DNA of 64,000 nt. Origin: Pseudomonadota bacterium. GTDB taxonomy: Bacteria; Pseudomonadota; Alphaproteobacteria; Rhizobiales; Beijerinckiaceae. Each line of letters begins with the position of its first letter. Positions within the stretch are counted from its first letter, which is position 1. Below, one piece after another: positions 26,580 to 35,462 of this stretch. The position numbers and the translations under genes were made by a program. Location of the stretch: NCBI GenBank assembly GCA_020161975.1, contig JAIUNP010000001.1, forward strand, positions 48,663-112,662. Reading direction: 5' to 3'. The notes under the pieces are model-generated. The model worked only from the letters and a program-made list of their open reading frames with translations, was not told the origin of the DNA and did no database searches.

Positions 26580-27692
26580 ATGAAAAGTCGCGCCGCCGTT
26601 GCATGGGAAGCGAACAAGCCGCTCACCATCGAGACCATCGAGATCGGCGGCCCGAAGGCCGGTGAGGTTCTGGTGGAAATCATGGCGACAGGTGTCTGCC
26701 ATACCGATGCCTACACGCTGTCGGGCCTTGATTCCGAAGGCAAGTTTCCGGCAATCCTCGGCCATGAAGGGGCCGGCATCGTGCGCGAAGTGGGTGCGAG
26801 CGTCACCTCCGTGAAGCCGGGCGATCATGTGATCCCGCTCTACACGCCGGAATGCCGTGGCTGCAAAACCTGTCTTTCGCAGCGCTCCAACCTGTGCACC
26901 GCCATTCGCGGCACGCAAGGGCTGGGTTTGATGCCCGACAAGACGACGCGCTTTACCTGCGATGGCGGCGACGTGTTCCACTATATGGGCTGCTCCACCT
27001 TCTCGAACTTCACGGTTCTTCCGGAAATCGCCGTCGCCAAGGTGCGCGAGGACGCCCCCTTCGACAAGATCTGCTACATCGGTTGCGGCGTAACGACCGG
27101 CATCGGCGCTGTGGTTTACACGGGCAAGGTCTGGCCGGGCGCCAATGTCGTGGTGTTCGGTCTGGGCGGCATCGGCCTCAACGTCATTCAGGGTGCCCGC
27201 ATGGTCGGCGCCGACAAGATCATCGGTGTGGACCTCAACCCCTCCAAGGTCGAGATGGCGAAGAAGTTCGGCATGACGCATTTCGTCAACCCGAATGAAG
27301 TGGGCCACGACAAGGTGGTGGAAGCGATTGTCGACATCACCGGCGGCGGCGCGGATTTCTCCTTCGAATGCATCGGCAATGTTCACACCATGCGCCAGTC
27401 GCTGGAATGCTGCCATCGCGGCTGGGGGGAATCGATCATCATCGGCGTCGCCCCCTCGGGTCAGGAAATCTCCACCCGTCCGTTCCAGTTGGTGACGGGC
27501 CGCGTCTGGAAGGGCTCGGCCTTCGGCGGCGCGCGTGGCCGCACCGACGTGCCGAAGATTGTCGACTGGTACATGGAAGGCAAGATCGATATCGACAGCC
27601 TCATCACCCACACCATGCCGCTTGACGAGATCAACACCGCCTTCGACCTGATGCATGAAGGCAAGTCGATCCGTTCGGTCGTGGTTTATTGA
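26580..27692 (+). CDS. frmA: S-(hydroxymethyl)glutathione dehydrogenase / class III alcohol dehydrogenase
   Basis: A 370-residue zinc MDR dehydrogenase that oxidises the formaldehyde-glutathione adduct to S-formylglutathione with NAD. The catalytic zinc site is [14 protein letters not shown] with GHEGAG. The structural zinc cysteines are in [16 protein letters not shown], the Rossmann motif is [12 protein letters not shown], and the NAD-binding acid is in [16 protein letters not shown] precedes the ATG. Adjacent frmB encodes the next enzyme. Confidence 0.96.
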   Translation: MKSRAAVAWEANKPLTIETIEIGGPKAGEVLVEIMATGVCHTDAYTLSGLDSEGKFPAILGHEGAGIVREVGASVTSVKPGDHVIPLYTPECRGCKTCLSQRSNLCTAIRGTQGLGLMPDKTTRFTCDGGDVFHYMGCSTFSNFTVLPEIAVAKVREDAPFDKICYIGCGVTTGIGAVVYTGKVWPGANVVVFGLGGIGLNVIQGARMVGADKIIGVDLNPSKVEMAKKFGMTHFVNPNEVGHDKVVEAIVDITGGGADFSFECIGNVHTMRQSLECCHRGWGESIIIGVAPSGQEISTRPFQLVTGRVWKGSAFGGARGRTDVPKIVDWYMEGKIDIDSLITHTMPLDEINTAFDLMHEGKSIRSVVVY

Positions 27693-27700
27693 GGCCCGTC

Positions 27701-28540
27701 ATGACACTGGAAACGATTTCCACCGCCAAGGCCCATGGCGGCATTCAGGGCGTCTATCGTCACCTGTCGACTGAAACGAAGACGCCGATGACCTTCGCCG
27801 TCTTCGTGCCGCCGCATGCCGAAGGCGAAAAGCTGCCGGTGCTCTGGTATCTCTCAGGTCTCACCTGCACCCATGCCAATTGCATGGACAAGGGTGAGTA
27901 CCGCCAGCTTGCCGCCGAGTTGGGCTTGATCATCGTTCTGCCGGATACCTCGCCGCGTGGCGAGGATGTGGCCGATGAAAAGGAGAACTGGCAGTTCGGC
28001 TCCGGCGCGGGCTTTTACGTCGATGCGACGCAAGCGCCCTATGCGGATCATTACCGCATGTATTCCTATGTCACGCAGGAACTGCCGGCGATCATCGCCG
28101 CGCATTTTCCGGCGGATATGAGCCGTCAGGGCATTACCGGCCATTCCATGGGCGGGCACGGCGCGCTCACCATCGCGCTCAACAATCCCGAAACCTATAA
28201 GAGCGCCTCGGCGTTTGCGCCGATCGTCAACCCGTCGGTGGCGGGCTGGTCGAAACCGGCCTTCGAGAAGTATCTGGGAACCGACGCGGCCGCATGGCGG
28301 CGCTATGATGCGGTGGCGCTGATCGAAGACGGCAAGCGTTTTCCCGAACTGCTGGTCGATCAGGGCACGGCCGACAGCTTCCTTGCGACCGGCCTCATGC
28401 CGGAGCGTCTGGTGGACGCCGCGAAGAAGGCGGGCCAGCCGCTCGTTCTCAATATGCGCGACGGCTATGACCACTCCTACAACTTCATCTCCACCTTCAT
28501 GGATGATCACCTGCGCTGGCATGGTGAACGCCTGATCTGA
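27701..28540 (+). CDS. frmB: S-formylglutathione hydrolase
   Basis: A 279-residue esterase-D-type alpha/beta hydrolase that splits S-formylglutathione to formate and glutathione. The nucleophile motif is GHSMGGHGAL. The oxyanion region is WYLSGLTCTHANCM, with Asp in DQGTADSFL and His in YDHSYNFI. The ATG is 8 bp after the frmA stop. Formaldehyde could arise from demethylation of methoxylated aromatics fed to the neighbouring pca genes, or from C1-amine metabolism. Confidence 0.95.
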   Translation: MTLETISTAKAHGGIQGVYRHLSTETKTPMTFAVFVPPHAEGEKLPVLWYLSGLTCTHANCMDKGEYRQLAAELGLIIVLPDTSPRGEDVADEKENWQFGSGAGFYVDATQAPYADHYRMYSYVTQELPAIIAAHFPADMSRQGITGHSMGGHGALTIALNNPETYKSASAFAPIVNPSVAGWSKPAFEKYLGTDAAAWRRYDAVALIEDGKRFPELLVDQGTADSFLATGLMPERLVDAAKKAGQPLVLNMRDGYDHSYNFISTFMDDHLRWHGERLI

Positions 28541-28661
28541 GGAAGGGTTCAACAGGCCTCGCTACGACCGATCTGCCATCTCTCTTGCGCGACCTTTCGG
28601 CTATTTCACCATCGATGCCCTGATGTTGGGGGCCATGCATTACGTATCATACAAACGCAGA

Positions 28662-28688
28662 ACCGACCGGGATCGTCTCCCGGTCGGT
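28662..28688. terminator. Stem-loop between frmB and dctM (convergent)
   Basis: ACCGACCGGGA-TCGTC-TCCCGGTCGGT is a perfect 11-bp stem followed by CTTGTT on the plus strand. It probably ends both converging transcripts, although the U-run is poor. Confidence 0.65.
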
Positions 28689-28710
28689 CTTGTTCACGGG
28701 GCTTGTGCCT

Positions 28711-30033
28711 TCACATGCCGAGCAGGCGTGGCAGGAATAGCGTGATCTCCGGCACATAGGTGATGATGCCGAGGAAGACGAGGGCCGTGAGCAGCCAGGG
28801 AGTGGCGGCCTTGGTCACGGCCGTCAGCCCGAGTTTTGATATCGCCGATCCGACATAGAGGTTGAGACCCACCGGCGGCGTGCACAGGCCGATTTCCATA
28901 TTGACGACCAGCATGATGCCAAAATGGACGGGATCGACGCCGAGTTTGGCTGCGACCGGATAGAGGATCGGGGCCATGATCAGGACGATGGCCGAGGGTT
29001 CCATCACCATGCCGATGAACAGCAGGATGAAGTTGACCATCAGCAGGAAGCCGATCTTGCCGAGGCCGAGATTGACGATCCAGTCCGAAAGTTGCTGCGG
29101 AATCTGCTCCGAGGTCATGATGAAGGCAAACATGACGGCATTGGTGATGATGTAGAGCAGCATCGCCGACATGGCCGCAGAACTGAGCAGCACCTTCGGT
29201 ACGTCGCGCAGCGTGATGTCCCGATAGACCCAGACCGCGACGATAAAGGCATAGACGGCACTGACTGCAGCCGCTTCTGTCGGCGTGAAGATCCCGCCAT
29301 AGATACCGCCCATGATGATGACGATGAGCATCAACCCCCAGATGCTTTCGCGCAGGGCCTTCCAGCGTTCGCCCCATGTGGCGCGCTGCATACGCGGATA
29401 GCCATTCTTCCAGGCGCGATAGAAGGTTGTGGCGCCGAGCATGGTTGCCAGCATCAGGCCGGGTATGACGCCTGCCATGAACAGCGTGCCGATGGACGCG
29501 GACATGACGGGCAAATTATCGGGACCTGTGACCACCATGCCCGATGTTGCCACCGCATACATGACCATGACAATGGACGGCGGAATGAGAATGCCGAGAC
29601 CGCCGGCGGTCACAACCGTGCCGACACCGAACTGCGCCGGATAGCCCTGCCGCACCATGGCGGGGATCAAGATCGATCCGACGGCCATCACGGTTGCCGG
29701 GCTCGAGCCGGAGATGGCGGCAAACAGCGCGCAGGAAAGGACCGCCGCAAGACCCATGCCGCCATACCAGTGCCCGACCATGGTCGTGGCGAAGCGGATC
29801 ATGCGCCGTGCAACACCGCCATGGGTGAGGAAGTTGCCGGCGAGAATGAAGAAGGGGATCGCCATGATCTCGAACTTCTCGATGCCGGTAAAGAGCTTCA
29901 GCGCGATGGAATCGAGCGGGATCGTGGTGAAGCCGAACAGGAAGGTAAAGACGGTCAGGCCAAGCGAGATCGATACCGGCATGCCCGTCAGGAGCAGCAC
30001 TGCCAGAATAGTGAAAATAATCAGAGGGGTCAT
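28711..30033 (-). CDS. dctM: TRAP transporter large permease
   Basis: A 440-residue DctM-type protein with about 12 membrane segments. Features are LLTGMPVSISLGLTVFTFLF at the N-terminus, FFILAGNFLTHGGVARRM, and FTPTEAAAVSAVYAF, the family hallmark. It overlaps dctQ by 4 bp. It couples sodium-driven uptake of a carboxylate captured by DctP. The adjacent DctS/DctR pair suggests C4-dicarboxylates. Confidence 0.93.
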   Translation of the reverse strand: MTPLIIFTILAVLLLTGMPVSISLGLTVFTFLFGFTTIPLDSIALKLFTGIEKFEIMAIPFFILAGNFLTHGGVARRMIRFATTMVGHWYGGMGLAAVLSCALFAAISGSSPATVMAVGSILIPAMVRQGYPAQFGVGTVVTAGGLGILIPPSIVMVMYAVATSGMVVTGPDNLPVMSASIGTLFMAGVIPGLMLATMLGATTFYRAWKNGYPRMQRATWGERWKALRESIWGLMLIVIIMGGIYGGIFTPTEAAAVSAVYAFIVAVWVYRDITLRDVPKVLLSSAAMSAMLLYIITNAVMFAFIMTSEQIPQQLSDWIVNLGLGKIGFLLMVNFILLFIGMVMEPSAIVLIMAPILYPVAAKLGVDPVHFGIMLVVNMEIGLCTPPVGLNLYVGSAISKLGLTAVTKAATPWLLTALVFLGIITYVPEITLFLPRLLGM

Positions 30034-30662
30034 CCGTGGGCTCCCTTGGCAAGGTCGTCGGCTTCTTCTTCAAGACCGTCCACTGAACCGTGATCGTGAT
30101 GGGCGATGAAACCCGTCTTCAGGTAGAGATAGAGGGCCTGGATGAAGCGAAAGCACATCAGGGTGGAACCGAGCGGCACGGCCAGATAGACGATCCACAT
30201 CGGCATTTCGAGGTCCGCGGAGACCTGCTTGCCGAGCCAGATGTGGTAGACGAAATCGGCGCCGATCCAGGCCACAATGGCAGTAAAGAGGATGCCGCCT
30301 GACATGGCGATGATCGTGACGACGTTGCGGGTGCGGCCGGTGAGCTTTTCGACAAGAATATCCACGCCCACATGCACGCCGGCGCGCACACCATAGGCGG
30401 CGCCGAATTTGGCCATCCATACAAAGAGATAGATACAGGCCTCTTGCGCCCAGGTCAGCTGAACGGCGTTGATTGCCTTGAAGGCCGAACGTGCTGCTGA
30501 TTGCAGCCAGGGCAGATCGTTGGCACGGCCAACGGCAACGAGATCGGCGGCAAAGCCGATCGAAAAACGGTGGACGACCGCAGCGAAGATCAATGCGACC
30601 GCAAGCGCGATCAGCACGGAAATCAGGATTTCTTCGAGACGGTCGAGGATGCGCAACAACAT
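30030..30662 (-). CDS. dctQ: TRAP transporter small permease
   Basis: A 210-residue DctQ-type membrane protein with four hydrophobic segments. It has the central motif AQEACIYLFVWMAKFGAAYG and GVHVGVDILVEKL. The ATG at 30662 follows GAGGTCCGCC. An in-frame GTG four codons upstream is less likely. It overlaps dctM and is separated from dctP by 184 bp. Confidence 0.9.
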   Translation of the reverse strand: MLLRILDRLEEILISVLIALAVALIFAAVVHRFSIGFAADLVAVGRANDLPWLQSAARSAFKAINAVQLTWAQEACIYLFVWMAKFGAAYGVRAGVHVGVDILVEKLTGRTRNVVTIIAMSGGILFTAIVAWIGADFVYHIWLGKQVSADLEMPMWIVYLAVPLGSTLMCFRFIQALYLYLKTGFIAHHDHGSVDGLEEEADDLAKGAHG

Positions 30663-30796
30663 GGCGGACCTCACTGAACCATCGGCCCGGAAAACCTATC
30701 GGGATTTTCGCGGAAAGCCGGATGAATGAATTCGGAAACAAGGGCTGGGCTTCGTGTGTCTATTGACGCACGGGGCGTGCCGCCCTGGCCGGGTCT

Positions 30797-30821
30797 GGAT
30801 GCGCCGATCAACGGCGCATCC
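30797..30821 (-). promoter_or_regulatory. Stem-loop in the dctP-dctQ intercistronic gap
   Basis: GGATGCGCCG-ATCAA-CGGCGCATCC is a perfect 10-bp stem with no U-run on the coding (minus) strand. It likely stabilises the dctP message so that the binding protein is made in excess over the permease. Confidence 0.5.
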
Positions 30822-30846
30822 GCTTTTGGGTGTCAGAACCGGAAGA

Positions 30847-31851
30847 TCAGTTTGAGCCGAGCGCGGCGTGGGCCTTGGCGATCAGATCAGCACCAATGCG
30901 CGATGCCATTTCTTCCTGCACGGGGCGCAGAGCTTTGATCCATGCCTTGCGTTCGTCATCGCTCAGTTCGTAGAAGGTCGTCTTGCCGGCGGCCTTCATC
31001 GCTGCGATGGCTGCTTCGTTTTCCTGCTTGGCGATGGAGTTGGCGTAAGCCGTCGATTCGGCCATGGCCTTTTCAAGCTGCTCGCGCACGTCCGGCGAAA
31101 GCTGTTCCCAGAAGGTCTTGTTCACGATCACCGCATAGCCGAGATAGCCGTGATTGGAGAGCGTGGCGTGCTTCTGCACTTCATGCATCTTCTGGGTATA
31201 CATGTTCGACGGCGGGTTTTCCGTACCGTCGACAACGCCGGTCTGCAGCGCCTGATAGACTTCGGAGAAGGCCATGACCTGCGGAACGGCGCCAAGCGCC
31301 TTCATTTCGGCTTCCAGGATCTTCGACGACTGGATGCGCATCTTCAGGCCAAGGAAGTCGTCCGGCGTATGCAACTGCGAATTGGCCGACATGATCTTGA
31401 AGCCGTTGTCCCAATAGGCAAGGCCCTTGATGCCTTTGGCTTCAAGCATCGAAAGCAGCGACTTGCCCACCGGGCCATCGGTGATCTTGCGCAGGTCGTC
31501 GTAGCTCGTCATCAGGTAGGGCAGGTCAAAAAGCTCGAACTGCTGCACGCCGAGCGGACCGAACTTTGCCAGCGAGGGGGCGAGCATCTGAACCGCGCCG
31601 AGCTGGAGAGCTTCAAGCTCCTCCTTGTCCTTGTAGAGCTGAGAGTTCGGGTAGACCTCGACCTTGACGGCGCCCTTGGTGTAGGCTTCGGCCAGTTCCT
31701 TGAACTTGGTCGCACCCTTGCCCTTCGGTGTATCGGGCGCGACGACGTGGCTGAACTTGATGACCAGAGGCTCAGCGAGGGCGGGCATTGCGACGGAGAG
31801 CGCGATGGCTGCGGCCCCTGCGAGCCGGGTGAAGTTACGACGGGTGAACAT
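30847..31851 (-). CDS. dctP: TRAP transporter periplasmic binding protein
   Basis: A 334-residue DctP-family solute receptor. The N-terminus MFTRRNFTRLAGAAAIAL is a twin-arginine-like signal ending PALAEP. The mature part has IKFSHVVAPDTPKGKGATKF, and the ligand Arg region is DFLGLKMRIQSS, followed by VDGTENPPSNM. GGAGGAGAAATAATC precedes the ATG at 31851. The likely cargo is a C4-dicarboxylate. The gene is divergent from the DctS-like kinase. Confidence 0.92.
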   Translation of the reverse strand: MFTRRNFTRLAGAAAIALSVAMPALAEPLVIKFSHVVAPDTPKGKGATKFKELAEAYTKGAVKVEVYPNSQLYKDKEELEALQLGAVQMLAPSLAKFGPLGVQQFELFDLPYLMTSYDDLRKITDGPVGKSLLSMLEAKGIKGLAYWDNGFKIMSANSQLHTPDDFLGLKMRIQSSKILEAEMKALGAVPQVMAFSEVYQALQTGVVDGTENPPSNMYTQKMHEVQKHATLSNHGYLGYAVIVNKTFWEQLSPDVREQLEKAMAESTAYANSIAKQENEAAIAAMKAAGKTTFYELSDDERKAWIKALRPVQEEMASRIGADLIAKAHAALGSN

Positions 31852-31921
31852 GATTATTTCTCCTCCATTTTCGTCGCCCCTCCAGGCGATCGCCATTTTG
31901 TTGCCATTTTCTGACCCGCCA

Positions 31922-31947
31922 CGCTATTGTGGAAACCCGCAATAGCG
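31922..31947. promoter_or_regulatory. Candidate DctR operator
   Basis: CGCTATTG-N10-CAATAGCG is a perfect 8-bp dyad between dctP and the kinase. It spans 26 bp, suited to a dimeric LuxR/NarL-type response regulator. An in-frame GTG at 31929 would place it inside the kinase gene, so the later start at 32007 is preferred. Confidence 0.5.
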
Positions 31948-32006
31948 GCGTCGGTCGAAAAGGTGCTGAACGAAGGCCGCAACAGGGCGGAGCGGACAGG
32001 GGCATC

Positions 32007-34019
32007 GTGACGAAGTCAAGCAACGAGGAAAAGTGGCGCGGCAGCGGCGGTGGCGATCCCTGGGAACAGGCACAGGCTTCTGGCGCATGGCAGCGTATTG
32101 ACCTGCTGTCGCTCGTGCCGCTGGTGGCGATTGCGGCGCTGGCGATCGGCGTGGCCGCGCTTGCCTGGTTCGTCGAGCGCAGCGAAGTAGAGCGTGCGCG
32201 CGTCAAGATCGCAACCGATGCGCTCTGGGTGGAACAGACGCTGCGCTTCCAGCTCTCCATTCACGAGGATCTTCTGGTGCGTCTGGCGCTGGAGGGCGTG
32301 GAAGGGGTACCGCAGGCCATGTTCGAGGCCCGCGCCCGCCTGCATATCGCGACCAATCCCGAGGTCCAGTCCCTGACTTTTTATGATGCGGCGGGCAAGG
32401 TTCTCCAGGCGGTGCCCGACCGCGTCGTGCCTGACGATCCCGAGCTTGCGGCTCTTATGAAGGGTCGGGCTGCACATGCAACGCGCCCGGTCTATGGCAA
32501 TGTGAGCGCCAACGGCCTTGTGACTATCGGCATGCCGCTTGCCGGGGCCGGGGGGCTGGTCATGGCGACGATATCGATCCCCATCCTGCTGGAGCGCCAT
32601 ATCCCCTGGTGGATTGCCGAGCAGTATGGCGTCAAGGTCATCGATGCCGGCGGCGAAACCATCGCGGCGCGCCAGAGACTGGAGACGAGGGCTGGCAATG
32701 CCCGGCATGTCATCGCGTTCGATCCGCCGCTTCGTGGGACCCTGTTGCAGATTTCGGCCTATGATGCGCGGGGCGGGTTTCATTCCACCCTGCTGTTCGG
32801 GGCAATCATGGCGCTGGCGGCCTTCTCCGTTGTGGCGCTGGCCGTGCTTTTCCTCAGCACCCGGCGGCGGCGCGATGCCGAATTGCGTCTGCGAGGCGAG
32901 ACCGCCTTCCGTCGCTCGATGGAGGAGAGCCTGACGGTCGGCTTGCGCGCAAAGGACCACGATGGCCGAATTCTTTACGTCAACGCCGCTTTTTGCAATC
33001 TCGTCGGTCTGGGAGCCAACGAAATCGTCGGACGCGCCCCCCCTATGCCCTATTGGGACCCATCCCGTATGGGCGAGGTCGAGGAGCGGCAAAGGCAGCT
33101 TAAGGCCAGCGGCGCGGTCAGTCAGAGTTTCGAGACCCGCTTTCGCCATCGCGATGGCCATGAGATCGACGTGCAGGTGTTTGAGGCTCCGCTGATTGAT
33201 GCTGGCGGCGTGCATCGCGGCTGGATGGGGTCTGTCATCGATATCACGGAAAGCCGCAAGGCGGCCAAGCGCGCCCGTACACAGGACGAGACCATTGCTC
33301 GCACGGGCCGGCTGGTGGCGCTGGGCGAAATGGCCTCAACGCTTGCCCACGAACTGAACCAGCCGCTCTCGGCCATCGCATCCTATGCCGCGGGCCTGCT
33401 CAACCTTACCGCCAAACCAGACATGGATACGGTCCTTGTGCGCCTGGGAGCAGAAAAACTGTCTCAGCAGGCGGCCCGGGCCGGGCTCGTCATCCAGCGC
33501 GTGCAGGATATGGCGCGCAAGCGCGAGCCGCGTTTTTCGCAGACGCATCTGGAGGATGTCATCGCCGGCACGATCTCCCTTCTCTCGGCCGACGCCCGCG
33601 AGCATCATGTGCAATTGACGGCCGAGATCGAGCCGACGCCACCCGTTGCCGCCGACCACATTCTCCTCGAACAGTTGCTGATCAACCTGACCCGCAACGG
33701 GATGGAAGCGATGGGCGAACACCGGACTGGCGACCTGTTGCGGATCCGGCTTCGTCCACGCGAGACCAGCGCCATTATCGAGGTGGTTGACCAGGGCGGC
33801 GGCATTGCCCCCGAGGTCGAGGATCGCCTCTATGATGCCTTCGCGAGCACCAAACCGCAGGGCCTTGGCATGGGGCTGAAGATCTGCCGCTCCATCGTGG
33901 AATTGCACGGCGGACAGCTTGGCTTTCGCCCGGGCGAAGGCGGTGGCACGGTGTTCACCGTCAGCCTGCCCTATACCCATCATGAAATGTCGGCAGGCGA
34001 GGGGGGACGCATGGTATGA
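32007..34019 (+). CDS. dctS: Sensor histidine kinase, DctS-like
   Basis: About 670 residues from the GTG at 32007 (AGGGG upstream); an upstream GTG at 31929 would add 26 residues. Layout: a membrane segment near residue 35, a periplasmic double-Cache/PAS-like sensor, a second membrane segment (ALAAFSVVALAVLFL), a cytoplasmic PAS (DHDGRILYVNAAFCNLVGL), HisKA with MASTLAHELNQPLSAI, then HATPase with NLTRNGMEAMG, DQGGGIAP and GLGMGLKICRSIVE. The first residues are glycine- and charge-rich. Its 3' end overlaps dctR by 4 bp. It probably senses extracytoplasmic dicarboxylates for the TRAP operon. Confidence 0.9.
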   Translation: MTKSSNEEKWRGSGGGDPWEQAQASGAWQRIDLLSLVPLVAIAALAIGVAALAWFVERSEVERARVKIATDALWVEQTLRFQLSIHEDLLVRLALEGVEGVPQAMFEARARLHIATNPEVQSLTFYDAAGKVLQAVPDRVVPDDPELAALMKGRAAHATRPVYGNVSANGLVTIGMPLAGAGGLVMATISIPILLERHIPWWIAEQYGVKVIDAGGETIAARQRLETRAGNARHVIAFDPPLRGTLLQISAYDARGGFHSTLLFGAIMALAAFSVVALAVLFLSTRRRRDAELRLRGETAFRRSMEESLTVGLRAKDHDGRILYVNAAFCNLVGLGANEIVGRAPPMPYWDPSRMGEVEERQRQLKASGAVSQSFETRFRHRDGHEIDVQVFEAPLIDAGGVHRGWMGSVIDITESRKAAKRARTQDETIARTGRLVALGEMASTLAHELNQPLSAIASYAAGLLNLTAKPDMDTVLVRLGAEKLSQQAARAGLVIQRVQDMARKREPRFSQTHLEDVIAGTISLLSADAREHHVQLTAEIEPTPPVAADHILLEQLLINLTRNGMEAMGEHRTGDLLRIRLRPRETSAIIEVVDQGGGIAPEVEDRLYDAFASTKPQGLGMGLKICRSIVELHGGQLGFRPGEGGGTVFTVSLPYTHHEMSAGEGGRMV

Positions 34020-34618
34020 TTGGAACCATCCATATCATCGATGACGAGGACGTCATCCGCGATGCCCTGTCCTTTCTGCTGGCATCGCGCGGATTGTCGA
34101 CGCGGGGATGGGACAGCGGCGAGGCATTCCTGGATGCCCTGCCGCTGAGCGACTGCGCCTGCATTATTCTGGATGTGCGCATGGGCGGGCTGTCCGGACC
34201 CGAGGTTTTCGATCGCCTGCAACTGGCGGGCGTGCGGGTGCCGGTGATCTTCCTGACGGGCCATGCCGATGTGCCCGTCGCGGTGCGCGCGCTCAAGGCC
34301 GGAGCCTTTGACTTCATCGAGAAACCGTTCAACGACAACCAGATCGTCGATCTGGCGCTGACGGCCATCGCGGCCCATGCACAAGATCAGGCCGCCGCGG
34401 CGGCACGCCAGAGTGTGGCGGACCGCAAAGCGACCCTCTCGCAGCGAGAAAAGGAAGTCATGGCTCTGATGGTGACGGGTGCGCTCAACAAGCAGATCGC
34501 CGATGCGCTGGGGATTGCGCTGCGCACGGTCGAGGTCCATCGCGGCCGGGTTCTTGCCAAGATGGGCGTTCGTAATGCCATCGAATTGACCAAGCTGATT
34601 GCCGACGGGCAGAACTGA
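34016..34618 (+). CDS. dctR: Response regulator, DctR-like (REC + LuxR helix-turn-helix)
   Basis: A 200-residue FixJ/NarL-type regulator. The receiver has IIDDEDVIRDAL, the phosphoacceptor Asp in CIILDVRMGG, and Lys in EKPFNDNQ. The output domain is LSQREKEVMALMVTGALNKQ with RTVEVHRGRVLAKM. It is coupled to the kinase. The lack of an AAA+ domain means sigma-54-independent control, as in Rhodobacter DctSR and unlike rhizobial DctBD. Confidence 0.9.
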   Translation: MIGTIHIIDDEDVIRDALSFLLASRGLSTRGWDSGEAFLDALPLSDCACIILDVRMGGLSGPEVFDRLQLAGVRVPVIFLTGHADVPVAVRALKAGAFDFIEKPFNDNQIVDLALTAIAAHAQDQAAAAARQSVADRKATLSQREKEVMALMVTGALNKQIADALGIALRTVEVHRGRVLAKMGVRNAIELTKLIADGQN

Positions 34619-34813
34619 CAATCAAAGGCAAGGGGACCCAGCCGCCTTTGCTGTCGGGAAAACCTGCCTTCTAAAACAATGAGATGGTGGCCCAGTTGAC
34701 GAGACAGATCAGGCTTGGTGCCTGCCTTCTCGGTGATGTCGAACGGCCATTGCGCTGCTGCTGCAGGATGCCCTTGCCGCCATCGATTGCGTTGTCGAGG
34801 AAGCCTTGGAGCG

Positions 34814-35275
34814 TCACTCACCTATCGTGACGGGCGATACATCCCTGTCTGAGCCGACCTTGCTGCCTTGGACAAAGGCTTCCAGCGTCATCGTGTCGAG
34901 GATTTCAGCCATGGCATCGCGCACCGTGCTCATCGAGCGGCGAACCGGGCAGGCTTCCGGGTCCGCGCAATCGTCACACGCCTCAAAAGCGGTGCGGCTG
35001 GCGCAGCGAATGGGGGCCAGCGGTCCATCAAGCGTGCGCACAATCTGCCCGATGAAGATTTCGCTGGCGGGTTTGGAAAGCGCGTAGCCACCCGACGGCC
35101 CCTTCTTCGAACGCAGAAAGCCGCCATTGCGCAGTTCCAGAAGGATCGTGTCCAGAAACTTCTTGGGGATGTTGTTGCGCGTCGCAATCTCGGTCACGAA
35201 GGCGGTTTCACCGGGGGCAAGCGTCGCCAGATCAGCAATGGCCTTCAGACCGTACTTTCCCTTTTTTGTCAGCAT
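34814..35275 (-). CDS. Rrf2-family transcriptional regulator with Fe-S-type cysteines
   Basis: A 153-residue Rrf2 protein. The winged helix-turn-helix is MLTKKGKYGLKAIADLATLA ... NNIPKKFLDTILLELRNGGF and SKKGPSGGYALSK. Cysteines at 91, 100, 103 and 109 (RCASRTAFEACDDCADPEAC) could hold an iron-sulfur cluster as in IscR, NsrR and RirA. It stands alone, convergent with dctR, so its targets are not evident. The 195 bp between dctR and this gene contain no gene I can support. Confidence 0.85.
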   Translation of the reverse strand: MLTKKGKYGLKAIADLATLAPGETAFVTEIATRNNIPKKFLDTILLELRNGGFLRSKKGPSGGYALSKPASEIFIGQIVRTLDGPLAPIRCASRTAFEACDDCADPEACPVRRSMSTVRDAMAEILDTMTLEAFVQGSKVGSDRDVSPVTIGE

Positions 35276-35462
35276 GACGCCCCGCCACTCGAATTGCCTG
35301 CATGTCGCTGTGCCATTGAATAGGTGCGGGGTGGCAGGCTGGCAAGGGTTTCGCCATCTCTGGGCAAGCGCGGCGCTCATTTTTGGCGCGTGGAGAGACT
35401 GTTTTCGGATGGTGCCCGTCACCGCCTCGCGGGAGGCGAGGCGGTGATTCTTTCGTGGCCCG

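Noticed and set aside
34619..34813. Possible gene fragment between dctR and the Rrf2 gene
   Set aside because: Minus-strand frames here are short, without ribosome sites, and I could not match them to a family.
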